Source: Gammaproteobacteria bacterium (lineage in GTDB: Bacteria > Pseudomonadota > Gammaproteobacteria > Arenicellales > Arenicellaceae). From it: a DNA stretch of 18,623 nt. Positions 1 to 6,282 of this stretch are shown in pieces. Where the stretch lies: assembly GCA_030426005.1 (NCBI GenBank), contig JAUHZM010000025.1:1-18623 (forward strand), in the 5' to 3' direction. Each line of letters opens with the position of its first letter. The stretch's first letter is position 1. The translations under genes were made by a program, and so were the position numbers. The notes beneath the pieces are model-generated. The model did not search any database, was not told the origin of the DNA, and saw only the letters and a list, made by a program, of their open reading frames with translations.

Positions 1-337
1 GGTCGACATTCATCCAGTAATTGGCCTCGGACACAAACGGCTGAAGAATTGCCGCGGCGACGTCCGCATGATTGGTGCTACCCAGAGTATCGCCAATATC
101 GTGTAACAAGGCGCACACCACAAATTGTTCGTCTTCGCCCGCTTCTGCAGCTAGCTCGGCAGTTTGCAGGCTATGTTGTAGTCGGTCGACCGGAAAGCCA
201 CCGTAGTCTTCATCCAGTAATTGCATATGCGCAAGAATGCGATCCGGCAGTTTGGATAAGAACTGCATTTGTTCGCCCATGATGACCTGCCAGTCGTCGG
301 CGGTACTGTCGGACATCTTGTGAAAGTTAGCTTGCAT
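1..337 (-). CDS. HD-domain metal-dependent protein, PhnZ/MIOX-like (partial, C-terminus off window)
   Basis: The frame is open from an ATG at 337 down to the window edge, giving 112 residues. An AGGAG-type ribosome binding site lies just upstream (GAGGAG, three bases before the ATG). Visible HD-domain landmarks are Tyr45, His55 in LQHSLQTA, His79-Asp80 in LLHDIGD and His90 in STNHADVA. HD proteins bind one or two metal ions and are phosphohydrolases or, in the PhnZ/MIOX branch, mixed-valent diiron oxygenases. From memory of PhnZ, the Tyr, first His and His-Asp share the same relative spacing (Tyr+10=His, His+24=His-Asp). However, the Glu three residues after the Tyr in PhnZ is Phe48 here, and the following His is much closer. 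No signal peptide is seen, so it is probably cytoplasmic. It is divergent from the START gene. The substrate is unknown, and the missing C-terminus would hold the last metal ligand. Confidence 0.85.
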   Translation of the reverse strand, partial: MQANFHKMSDSTADDWQVIMGEQMQFLSKLPDRILAHMQLLDEDYGGFPVDRLQHSLQTAELAAEAGEDEQFVVCALLHDIGDTLGSTNHADVAAAILQPFVSEANYWMNVD

Positions 338-393
338 ACTCTCCTCGCTGGCGTTCTTGCTTAGTTATCGTACCACCTATTTATTGGCGGCTA

Positions 394-409
394 TTTACAT
401 TAGTGTAAA
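394..409. promoter_or_regulatory. Operator-like palindrome between divergent genes
   Basis: TTTACA-TTAG-TGTAAA is a perfect dyad with 6-bp arms and a 4-bp centre. It lies in the 212-bp gap between the HD gene (start at 337) and the START gene (start at 550), about 57 bp upstream of the HD start. It has the size of a dimeric repressor site (TetR or GntR type), but I cannot match it to a named regulator. No convincing sigma70 promoter could be fixed in this gap: TTGACG at 433-438 lacks a -10 at normal spacing. Confidence 0.35.
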
Positions 410-549
410 CCAACTTATGTGTTACTTTCTATTTGACGCAACTCAAGTATGATAGTGCCTGATAATAGCAACAGCCGTCTTGGCAACAACGATGGCTGAC
501 AAAATGGAAATGCGGGGTTTGCACAGATTACTAATCAGTCTCAGGGGCA

Positions 550-1218
550 ATGGGTAAAGTTCAATTGCGATCGCTAGTAGGGATGCTCTTGGTTTGGGCG
601 ATGAGTTCGGCTGTCTGGGCGCAGACTGACATTGATTACGAGTGGCACTTAAAACGGGATCGTGACGGTATACAGGTCTACGTAAGCAAAGTCGCTGATT
701 CAAAATTCAAAGCGATGCGAGCCCACATGCTGGTCGAGACGTCGGTACGTAGTCTGGTGGCACTCATCACCGATCTGGAAAACTGTCGGCAATGGGCGCC
801 AACCTGCAAGCAAGCGTATATCGTGGAGCGATTTTCGCCAACTGAGAGCATCGTTTACTCACACAATAATCTACCGTTCCCCGTAAGAGATCGAGTCGCG
901 TACTCGCGCGTGAAGTGGACTCGCGACTTGGAGACGGGCGCGGTGGTGATGCGCAGCTCCGCGCTGGCCGACGCGAACTACAAGGTTCGAAAAGGGGTTA
1001 TTCAGGTGACCGACGCCATGTCTGAGTGGCGCTTCACGCCGCAGGCCGATGGGCAGGTCTTGGTTGAGAGCTTTGTGCATGCCGACCCCAATGGCGCGAT
1101 TCCTGCCTGGTTAACCAATCTGCTGATGGTCGACACGCCGTTTGATACCATGCGACAAGTGCGAGAATTGGCGCAGACTGAAAAGTATCAGCAAGCGACT
1201 GTGCCATTCTTACCTTAA
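550..1218 (+). CDS. Secreted START-domain (lipid-binding) protein
   Basis: This 222-residue protein has a signal peptide of about 24 residues (hydrophobic LVGMLLVWAMSSAVWA, likely cut before QTD), so it is probably periplasmic. The mature part fits a START/SRPBCC helix-grip fold: an N-terminal WHLKRDRDGIQVYVSKV strand pair, the FKAMRAHMLVE strand, LITDLENCRQWAPTCKQA near the cavity, PFPVRDRVAYSRV in mid-domain and a C-terminal helix around PFDTMRQVRELA. Bacterial relatives of this size are common in Gammaproteobacteria and are presumed to bind a lipid or other hydrophobic ligand. No ligand can be read from sequence. AGGGG lies only two to three bases before the chosen ATG. The other nearby ATGs upstream (492, 504, 510) are out of frame. 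The gene stands alone, followed by an inverted repeat and the GST gene. Confidence 0.88.
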   Translation: MGKVQLRSLVGMLLVWAMSSAVWAQTDIDYEWHLKRDRDGIQVYVSKVADSKFKAMRAHMLVETSVRSLVALITDLENCRQWAPTCKQAYIVERFSPTESIVYSHNNLPFPVRDRVAYSRVKWTRDLETGAVVMRSSALADANYKVRKGVIQVTDAMSEWRFTPQADGQVLVESFVHADPNGAIPAWLTNLLMVDTPFDTMRQVRELAQTEKYQQATVPFLP

Positions 1219-1240
1219 ATGCCGTTCGAGATAGGCCGGT

Positions 1241-1260
1241 TCACAACAGCTAGGTTGTGA
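1241..1260. promoter_or_regulatory. Perfect inverted repeat upstream of the GST gene
   Basis: TCACAAC-agctag-GTTGTGA forms a perfect 7-6-7 dyad. It ends five bases before a TATACT hexamer (1266-1271) that could be the -10 of the GST promoter. The dyad covers the place where a -35 would be; the best -35-like hexamer, TTCACA at 1240-1245, has a 20-bp spacer. No run of T follows, so a terminator for the START gene is less likely than an operator. Confidence 0.4.
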
Positions 1261-1320
1261 CAACGTATACTCGGTGCAACACAACACGAACTAGTTTCCA
1301 CACAACACACATTTCAAACC

Positions 1321-1938
1321 ATGATTACACTTCACCACCTGCGCATTGGGCGTTCGATTTTTACTGTTTGGTTGCTCGAAGAGCTGGCGCTTGACTATGA
1401 GCTTAAGGTTTACCATCGCGACCCAGAAACCATGCGCGCCCCAACGGATTTAAAAGCCGTTCACCCATTGGGCAAGAGCCCGGTGATTGAAGACGGTTCG
1501 CTGATGCTGACCGAAACTAATGTGATCACCGCTTACCTGCTCGAGAAGTTTGACACGAATCACGCACTGCACCCAGATCGCAGCGATCTAGCGGCTTGGG
1601 CTCGCTACAATCAGTGGTTGGCATATCCAGAAGGGTCTGTGTTTGCGCCACTGCTGTTAAAGATGCTGACCTTACGTAGCGGCGTGGATCATCCTGTGAT
1701 TACCCCGTTTAGCGACGCGGAAATCGCGCTGCATTTTGAACACATCGCCAACCAGCTCGGTGACAACCCCTATATTTTAGGCCAGGACTTCTCTGGTGCT
1801 GATTTTGGCATCTGCTATATGGTTTCGATGGCCGAGCGGCTTGGGCAGTTAGCACCGTATCCGAGTTTGCAAGCGTATTTGGCACGCTGTCGCGCACGTC
1901 CCGCCTTCGAGCGTGCGATCGCTAAGGCAGTTGAGTAG
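1321..1938 (+). CDS. Glutathione S-transferase family protein (Gtt1-like)
   Basis: This 205-residue soluble protein has the two-domain GST layout. The N-terminal thioredoxin fold (about residues 1-80) contains IGRSIFTVWLLEEL, the cis-Pro region PLGKSPVIEDG (about 49-59) and the glutathione-contacting ETNVITAYL segment. The all-helical C-terminal domain includes the conserved GADFGICYMVSMAERLG segment (about residues 159-175). Wording around the LLEEL and HPLGKSP motifs resembles the fungal Gtt1/bacterial Gtt1-like group. The expected activity is conjugation of glutathione to electrophiles, or glutathione peroxidase activity, in the cytoplasm; the substrate is not predictable. It is 74 bp upstream of a gamma-glutamyltransferase-family gene on the same strand, so the two may serve one glutathione-conjugate route. 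TATACT at 1266-1271 is a plausible -10. The ATG chosen is where family homology begins. Confidence 0.93.
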   Translation: MITLHHLRIGRSIFTVWLLEELALDYELKVYHRDPETMRAPTDLKAVHPLGKSPVIEDGSLMLTETNVITAYLLEKFDTNHALHPDRSDLAAWARYNQWLAYPEGSVFAPLLLKMLTLRSGVDHPVITPFSDAEIALHFEHIANQLGDNPYILGQDFSGADFGICYMVSMAERLGQLAPYPSLQAYLARCRARPAFERAIAKAVE

Positions 1939-1964
1939 CGATTCGTTCCGTCGCCGAAAACTGC

Positions 1965-1984
1965 CGGACCTGTGATAAGGTCCG
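1965..1984. other. Small hairpin in the gst-ggt gap
   Basis: CGGACC-tgtgataa-GGTCCG is a perfect 6-8-6 inverted repeat in the 74-bp gap between the GST gene and the GGT-family gene. It is not followed by a T-run, so it is not a textbook terminator. It could attenuate readthrough, stabilise the 3' end of the gst message, or be chance. Confidence 0.3.
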
Positions 1985-2012
1985 ATTACATTCACCAACC
2001 GAGCTTATCCCC

Positions 2013-3719
2013 ATGACCTCTTTTCGACTGGTTTATTTGATTATTGCAGCGACCTTAACTGTACTGTGTTCGGGCACTGCGACCGCCGCGGACCGTGTTA
2101 CCGGTGAGACTTTTGCGCTGCGCTCGCCCGTTTTGGCCAGCAATGCCATGGCGGCCACCTCGCAGCCATTGGCCACACAAGTTGCCTTGGACGTGATGCA
2201 AAGTGGTGGGAATGCCATTGATGCCGCAATCGCCGCCAATGCTGTGCTCGGTCTGGTTGAGCCGACGGGTAACGGAATTGGTGGTGATTTGTTTGCCATC
2301 GTATGGGATGCAAAAAACCAAAAATTGGTTGGCCTTAACGCTTCTGGGCGCTCACCAAAATCGTTGAGTCTGGAATGGTTCAAAGATCAGGGTTATGAGT
2401 CTATCCCGTCGCATGGACCACTTCCGGTCACCGTGCCGGGCGCCGTCGACGGTTGGTTTATGCTGCATCAGCGTTTTGGTTCTAAGCCGATGTCAGCGCT
2501 GTTAGCGCCGGCAATTCGCTATGCAGAGGAAGGCTTCCCGGTCACGCAGCTGATTGCTTACTATTGGAATCGTTCGGTGCCCATTTTGTCGAAGTGGCCT
2601 GGTTTCAAAGAACAATTTACCTTGCAAGGTCGCGCGCCAAAACAGGGGGATGTCTGGCGTAATCCGAATCTGGCAAATACTCTGAAGACGATTGCTGAAC
2701 AGGGCCGCGATGGCTTTTACGCTGGCCCCGTTGCCAAGGTGATTGCAGACTATATGCAAGCAAACGGTGGTTTTTTGTCGATGGCGGATTTGGCTGAGCA
2801 TCGCGGAAACTGGGTCGACCCGGTCAGTACTAATTATCGTGGTTACGATGTTTGGGAATTACCACCCAATGGTCAGGGTATCGCAGCCCTTCAGATGTTG
2901 AATATGCTGGAGGAGTTTGATTTGTCGTCAATGGGGCGCGAGTCACCCGAGTTCGTGCATTTGTTTACTGAAATCAAAAAAGTGGTGTTTGAGGACCGAG
3001 CAAAGTACTACGCAGACCCCGAGTTCAACACCATTCCACTGGCAACGCTGTTATCCAAAGAGTATGCGCGCGAGCGGCTCAAATTGATTGATTTAACTGA
3101 TGCCAATGACGAATTCGCAGCGGGTAATATTCTCTCCGACGGCGATACGATTTACCTGACTACGGCGGACGCCGAGGGCAATATGGTGTCGCTGATTCAG
3201 AGTAACTATCGCGGCATGGGGTCGGGTATGACACCACCAGGCTTAGGTTTTATTTTGCAGGATCGCGGTGAAATGTTTTCACTTGAACCTGGTCACTTCA
3301 ATCAGTTTGAAGGCGGCAAACGGCCATTTCACACCATCATTCCAGCATTCGTGACGAAGGACGGCAAGCCTTGGATGAGCTTTGGTCTGATGGGCGGTGC
3401 CATGCAACCGCAAGGGCATGTGCAGATAATCGTTAACATGATTGATTTTGGGCTCGATGTGCAAGCTGCTGGTGACGCGCCGCGTATCCACCACACTGGG
3501 TCGTCTGAGCCAACCGGGGAACAGATGACGGACGGCGGCATTCTCAATCTCGAGACCGGGTACCCCTACGCCACGATTCGTCAGCTCATGCGTTTGGGTC
3601 ACAAGGTGCAGTTTGCAAACGGGCCTTATGGTGGTTATCAGGCCATTCAACGGGCAGACAATGGCGTGTATTGGGGCGCGACGGAAACGCGTAAAGACGG
3701 CCACGCGGCGGGCTATTAG
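2013..3719 (+). CDS. Gamma-glutamyltransferase-family Ntn hydrolase, secreted
   Basis: This 568-residue protein has a clear signal peptide (VYLIIAATLTVLCSGTATA, cut near residue 26), so it is periplasmic or exported. The N-terminal half shows family landmarks: ASNAMAATSQPLAT, the GGNAIDAAIAAN segment (about residues 65-76) and EPTGNGIGGDLFAIV (about 83-97). The large subunit should be cut before Thr379 in GDTIYLTTAD, and that Thr would be the new N-terminal nucleophile. After it come SNYRGMGSGMTPPGLGF and LQDRGEMFSLEPGH, then GKRPFHTIIPAF and GLMGGAMQPQGH. Canonical GGTs have an NNEMDDF-like loop and SSM(A/S)PT at these places. The LQDRG and RPFHT versions are typical of YwrD/HpxW-type relatives, so an activity other than glutathione cleavage is possible. 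Its Shine-Dalgarno is weak. Neighbours are the GST gene (74 bp upstream) and the PepSY gene (about 35 bp downstream), suggesting co-transcription. Confidence 0.93.
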   Translation: MTSFRLVYLIIAATLTVLCSGTATAADRVTGETFALRSPVLASNAMAATSQPLATQVALDVMQSGGNAIDAAIAANAVLGLVEPTGNGIGGDLFAIVWDAKNQKLVGLNASGRSPKSLSLEWFKDQGYESIPSHGPLPVTVPGAVDGWFMLHQRFGSKPMSALLAPAIRYAEEGFPVTQLIAYYWNRSVPILSKWPGFKEQFTLQGRAPKQGDVWRNPNLANTLKTIAEQGRDGFYAGPVAKVIADYMQANGGFLSMADLAEHRGNWVDPVSTNYRGYDVWELPPNGQGIAALQMLNMLEEFDLSSMGRESPEFVHLFTEIKKVVFEDRAKYYADPEFNTIPLATLLSKEYARERLKLIDLTDANDEFAAGNILSDGDTIYLTTADAEGNMVSLIQSNYRGMGSGMTPPGLGFILQDRGEMFSLEPGHFNQFEGGKRPFHTIIPAFVTKDGKPWMSFGLMGGAMQPQGHVQIIVNMIDFGLDVQAAGDAPRIHHTGSSEPTGEQMTDGGILNLETGYPYATIRQLMRLGHKVQFANGPYGGYQAIQRADNGVYWGATETRKDGHAAGY

Positions 3720-3754
3720 CAGGGTTTCTCGAAGTTTAGATAGTTGGTGTAACC

Positions 3755-3811
3755 ATGCGAGTTTGGCGTCGCCATTTGCAGCGGGTCCACCGTGTTCTCG
3801 GTGTGTGCGTT
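3755..3811 (+). pseudogene. Out-of-frame N-terminal start of the PepSY protein
   Basis: An ATG at 3755 opens a frame reading MRVWRRHLQRVHRVLGVC, which is the basic, His/Arg-rich beginning expected of PepSY_TM proteins just before their first membrane helix. That frame then leaves homology and stops at about 3874. The next frame continues the missing helix (FVLVMSVTGTLLVW). Dropping one base near 3797-3812 would join the two parts seamlessly. This could be a real disabling insertion, a sequencing or assembly error, or less likely a programmed shift. Confidence 0.6.
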
Positions 3812-4808
3812 CGTGCTCGTTATGAGTGTGACGGGTACGTTATTGGTATGGAAGAAAGAATATCTTTGGCTTAGCGTGCCCGGTGCCCGTGCGGAGGTCG
3901 AGCGCCAACGTGTGCCCGAAGCAATGGCACATATTCAGTCGCATTACGCGCCCGGCGAAGTACGTTCGGTCCGGTTGTATAGCTTGGGCTTAGCGATCCA
4001 CAAAGTGTATCTGACGGATCGGCGCTACGCCTGGTTTGATCAGCAAGGTAATTTTATCCAGCAGTGGCAATCCAATGAGCGTGTTGAGGACTGGCTGCTT
4101 GATCTGCATCATCGTTTTTTACTTGGTAACACGATTGGGCTCAATATTGCCGGGGTCTCAGGTATCTTGGTGATCTTATTGTGTCTTGTCGGCGGTATTA
4201 TTTGGTGGCCACGGCGGCGTAGTTACCGGCTCGGACTGTGGCCGAAGAGTGCGCGTCGAGAAGCGTGGCTTATTAGTCATGGCAATCTGGGCGCCAGTTT
4301 TGCACTCCCGGTTATACTGCTCGCGTTCACCGGTGTGTTGTTGGTCTATCCCTCCGAATCACGTTTTTTATTGTTGAGCTCTTGGGTGTCGAGTGTCGAA
4401 CCTGTCAGCGCCAATAGCACACAAAAATTTGAGGATTGGCATCAACGCATCAACTATGTGCACGAACAGTTTCCGGGTGCCGAAGTGCGCTGGATATCGC
4501 CAGCGAGCGAACAGTATCCGGTGCACAGCATCGGGTTTCAGCAGAGTGAATCGCTGAACCCGACAGGCATTTCCTCGCTGCGTTTTGGTGTGCCGGAAAA
4601 TTTGACCACGCAAATCAAAACGACGATAACAAAATCCGACGCGCGGTCATGGCCAGCGGCTGAACGCTTGTTTCGATTCAGTTACCCGCTGCACACTGGC
4701 GAGCTTGGACTGTGGTATCGCGTGTTGCTCACCGTAACCGGGCTCGCTCTGGCTGGACTCATGCTGTTAGCGATGGTGTCCTATGCGCGTTCAATCCAGC
4801 GTCGGTGA
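3792..4808 (+). CDS. PepSY-associated TM protein (probably frameshifted at N-terminus)
   Basis: The frame is open from a GTG at 3792 and encodes 338 residues of a PepSY_TM-type inner-membrane protein. Four membrane helices are visible: FVLVMSVTGTLLVW near the start, IAGVSGILVILLCLVGGIIWW in the middle, LGASFALPVILLAFTGVLLVY, and the C-terminal VLLTVTGLALAGLMLLAMV. Conserved histidines lie in LLDLHHRFLLG, SHGNLGAS and YPLHTGELG. In this family such residues are thought to bind heme or support ferric reduction. Periplasmic loops carry the PepSY-like segments. As it stands, the protein lacks the positively charged start that lies in another frame at 3755, so a one-base frameshift is likely. It follows the GGT-family gene closely and ends 7 bp from the convergent VOC gene. 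Confidence 0.85.
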   Translation: MFSVCAFVLVMSVTGTLLVWKKEYLWLSVPGARAEVERQRVPEAMAHIQSHYAPGEVRSVRLYSLGLAIHKVYLTDRRYAWFDQQGNFIQQWQSNERVEDWLLDLHHRFLLGNTIGLNIAGVSGILVILLCLVGGIIWWPRRRSYRLGLWPKSARREAWLISHGNLGASFALPVILLAFTGVLLVYPSESRFLLLSSWVSSVEPVSANSTQKFEDWHQRINYVHEQFPGAEVRWISPASEQYPVHSIGFQQSESLNPTGISSLRFGVPENLTTQIKTTITKSDARSWPAAERLFRFSYPLHTGELGLWYRVLLTVTGLALAGLMLLAMVSYARSIQRR

Positions 4809-4815
4809 TGAGAGC

Positions 4816-5193
4816 TTATGCCGCATAGCTGATGCACTCGAGCTCCAGGTTGTCGTCCACCATCACATAAAATCGTTTGCCTGGATGGTAGTCGGCATGC
4901 TTGAATGGTTTAAGACCGGCATCAAGCATTCGTTGTTCAGTTTGATCCAGGTCTTCCACTTCAATGCCGATGTGGTTTAGGTTTCCGATAACCAGATGGT
5001 TGAGGTCGCTGGTTTGTTGGCTTGGAGGGCGATACAAAGCCAGATAGGTATCGGGGCCACCTACATGCACTGTGTAGCCATTATCCAGAGCCGGACCAGA
5101 CCAACGGATCTGCCAGTCAAATAGTTGGCATAGACGTTGTGCAAGCGCGTCAGGGTTGGCCACTGTGAGGTTGGTGTGTTCGAGTTTAGACAT
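4816..5193 (-). CDS. VOC-family (glyoxalase/bleomycin resistance-like) protein, probable SoxR target
   Basis: This 125-residue protein is one VOC module of two beta-alpha-beta-beta-beta repeats. The first begins LEHTNLTVANPDALAQRL with His6. The second begins NHIGIEVEDLDQTEQRM with His74, and the final strand DDNLELECISY supplies Glu117/Glu119. His6, His74 and one of these Glu residues are the usual metal-ligand positions, so a metal-dependent reaction is possible (lyase, dioxygenase or small-molecule binding). No substrate can be assigned. A Shine-Dalgarno GGAGA lies about 9 bases before the ATG. The gene is divergent from soxR, and its promoter holds a SoxR-like box within a 19-bp spacer. 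It is therefore expected to be induced by redox-cycling compounds. It converges with the PepSY gene. Confidence 0.9.
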   Translation of the reverse strand: MSKLEHTNLTVANPDALAQRLCQLFDWQIRWSGPALDNGYTVHVGGPDTYLALYRPPSQQTSDLNHLVIGNLNHIGIEVEDLDQTEQRMLDAGLKPFKHADYHPGKRFYVMVDDNLELECISYAA

Positions 5194-5228
5194 GCGTGAA
5201 AATCTCCGTATTAGAGGTTGAAAACTTT

Positions 5229-5259
5229 ACTCTAATATCTAAACTTAACTTTAGATCAA
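5229..5259 (-). promoter_or_regulatory. SoxR-type promoter of the VOC gene (19-bp spacer)
   Basis: On the minus strand, TTGATC (5254-5259) serves as the -35 and TAGAGT (5229-5234) as the -10, 19 bp apart. That is the elongated spacing used by MerR/SoxR-activated promoters. Its geometry lines up base for base with the E. coli soxS promoter as I recall it (-35 overlapping the box, 19 bp, -10). Transcription would start near 5222, leaving a leader of about 29 nt before the VOC ATG at 5193. Confidence 0.7.
5237..5256. promoter_or_regulatory. SoxR box
   Basis: ATCTAAACTTAACTTTAGAT is a near-perfect dyad (arms ATCTAAA/TTTAGAT, centre CTTAAC). It matches the soxS operator core ACCTCAAGTTAACTTGAGGT at 15 of 20 positions by hand alignment. 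It lies between the VOC gene and soxR, 25 bp before the soxR ATG, inside the spacer of the VOC promoter. The family is known to bind such sites in this position; binding here is inferred. Confidence 0.75.
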
Positions 5260-5281
5260 TAGTTGAGTCTGAGTTTCTTAT

Positions 5282-5743
5282 ATGGTCAAAGATCCAAGTT
5301 TGAGTATCGGCCAAGTGGCCAAACGTACGGGGACGAATGTGTCGGCGATTCGGTTTTACGCCGATGAGGGCTTGATTCCAAGTATGCGTAGCGCGAGCGG
5401 ACACCGCCATTTTGCGCGCTCGGTCATTCGACGCGTGTCCTTTATTTTGATTGCGCAGAATTTAGGCTATAGCCTGCAGCAAATTCGTGCGGCACTCGCC
5501 TCCTTGCCCGACAATCGAACACCAACCAAAGCCGATTGGGATCGCCTTGGTAGACAGTTCAGTCGTGATATTGATGAGCAAATTGCGCGCTTGAGCCGCT
5601 TTAAAGCGAAGTTAAGCGGCTGTATTGGCTGTGGTTGTCTATCGCTTAAAAACTGTCATTTATACAATCAGGAAGACAGTGCCAATGAATTTGGGGCGGG
5701 GCCGCGCTATTTATTGGGCGATAAGCCCAAGGCACGAGAGTAG
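5282..5743 (+). CDS. soxR: Redox-sensitive MerR-family activator SoxR
   Basis: This 153-residue protein has a MerR winged-helix DNA-binding domain at residues 7-75 (SIGQVAKRTGTNVSAIRFYADEG, then SGHRHFARSVIRRVSFI). A dimerisation helix follows at about 83-112. The C-terminal [2Fe-2S] cluster motif C-X2-C-X-C-X5-C is at Cys114, Cys117, Cys119 and Cys125 (CIGCGCLSLKNC). This four-Cys motif identifies SoxR among MerR proteins. The cluster is oxidised by redox-cycling agents, nitric oxide or superoxide, and the oxidised protein untwists a 19-bp-spacer promoter to activate it. A matching operator lies immediately upstream and points to the divergent VOC gene as its target. No soxS-like gene is adjacent, as is usual outside enteric bacteria. 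Length agrees with the family. The ATG gives the expected short lead before SIGQVAK. Confidence 0.95.
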   Translation: MVKDPSLSIGQVAKRTGTNVSAIRFYADEGLIPSMRSASGHRHFARSVIRRVSFILIAQNLGYSLQQIRAALASLPDNRTPTKADWDRLGRQFSRDIDEQIARLSRFKAKLSGCIGCGCLSLKNCHLYNQEDSANEFGAGPRYLLGDKPKARE

Positions 5744-5751
5744 GTGATCAG

Positions 5752-5784
5752 GCGTCCCTAGTCACGCAAGGTGGCTAAGGACGC
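5752..5784. terminator. Possible terminator hairpin between soxR and the DUF4389 gene
   Basis: gcgtccctag (5752-5761) pairs with ctaaggacgc (5775-5784) at 9 of 10 positions around a 13-nt loop. It lies in the 55-bp gap between two convergent genes, which suits a shared terminator. No U-tract follows on either strand, so the call is tentative. Confidence 0.4.
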
Positions 5785-5798
5785 TGGGCTAGACTCTG

Positions 5799-6098
5799 TT
5801 ATTGCGATTCGCTGGATTCAGCGGTAATCACAATGTCGGATTTCGGAAAATCTGAGAACGGAAACGGGCGCACGTCGGTATTAAAGGTGACGTAACGCAA
5901 AATCTCTCGTACATATTTGCTCAAGCTTTCACCGAATTTAAGTAGATATTCGTTCGGCTTAGACGTCAACAGGGTGAACAGACATTGTGCGATTACAACC
6001 GCTGCGATCACCAGTTGGGTCAGATAAAAAATGAACCAGAAAATGGCGACAAACAGTACGCGCATCCAGCCAGTATTTGTTTCGTATTGGTCTGACAT
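5799..6098 (-). CDS. DUF4389 membrane protein
   Basis: Reading from the ATG at 6098 the protein has 99 residues. A longer reading from 6134 is open but has no ribosome binding site and adds an atypical head, so the shorter form starting MSDQYETNTGW is preferred. One long hydrophobic stretch, VLFVAIFWFIFYLTQLVIAAVVIAQCLFTLLT, can form one long or two short membrane helices. The DUF4389 signature follows: KPNEYLLKFGESLSKYVREILRY, then RPFPFSDFP. The family is widespread in Proteobacteria and has no established function. It is convergent to soxR and divergent from the protease-FHA pair. Confidence 0.85.
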   Translation of the reverse strand: MSDQYETNTGWMRVLFVAIFWFIFYLTQLVIAAVVIAQCLFTLLTSKPNEYLLKFGESLSKYVREILRYVTFNTDVRPFPFSDFPKSDIVITAESSESQ

Positions 6099-6228
6099 AA
6101 GGCATCTCGAAAAAATTAGTCGGTGTAATAACATTGGGGACAGTCGCTGTGTTTTACAATGGCGGACCAGAAAAATTTAACAATTGTCACCAAATTGGCG
6201 TGTATGACTATTGATCGACATGACTATG

Positions 6229-6234
6229 TATAAT
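6229..6234 (+). promoter_or_regulatory. Candidate -10 box for the protease-FHA operon
   Basis: A perfect TATAAT lies 48 bases before the preferred ATG at 6283. No good -35 is found 16-18 bp upstream (the region reads GACTAT). If used, transcription would start near 6241, which would rule out translation starts at 6211, 6220 or 6226 and support 6283. Confidence 0.35.
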
Positions 6235-6282
6235 CGAGGCTTTACGACTTCGCTGGTTGATACAGCAGGACGCACGAAGAAC

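Noticed and set aside
433..466. Promoter TTGACG/GATAAT for the START gene
   Set aside because: The spacing is 22 bp (or 9 bp to TATGAT), outside the usable range.
2033..2383. Minus-strand reading of 116 codons at the start of the GGT-family gene
   Set aside because: It is antisense to the signal peptide and conserved N-terminal motifs, with no independent support.
3279..3704. 141-codon minus-strand reading inside the GGT-family gene
   Set aside because: It is antisense to a strongly conserved coding region, has no family resemblance and no ribosome binding site; it is a shadow of codon bias.
6211..6282. Upstream starts (6211, 6220, 6226) for the protease
   Set aside because: They overlap a perfect TATAAT, lack Shine-Dalgarno sequences and add an atypical head before the signal peptide; kept only as alternatives.
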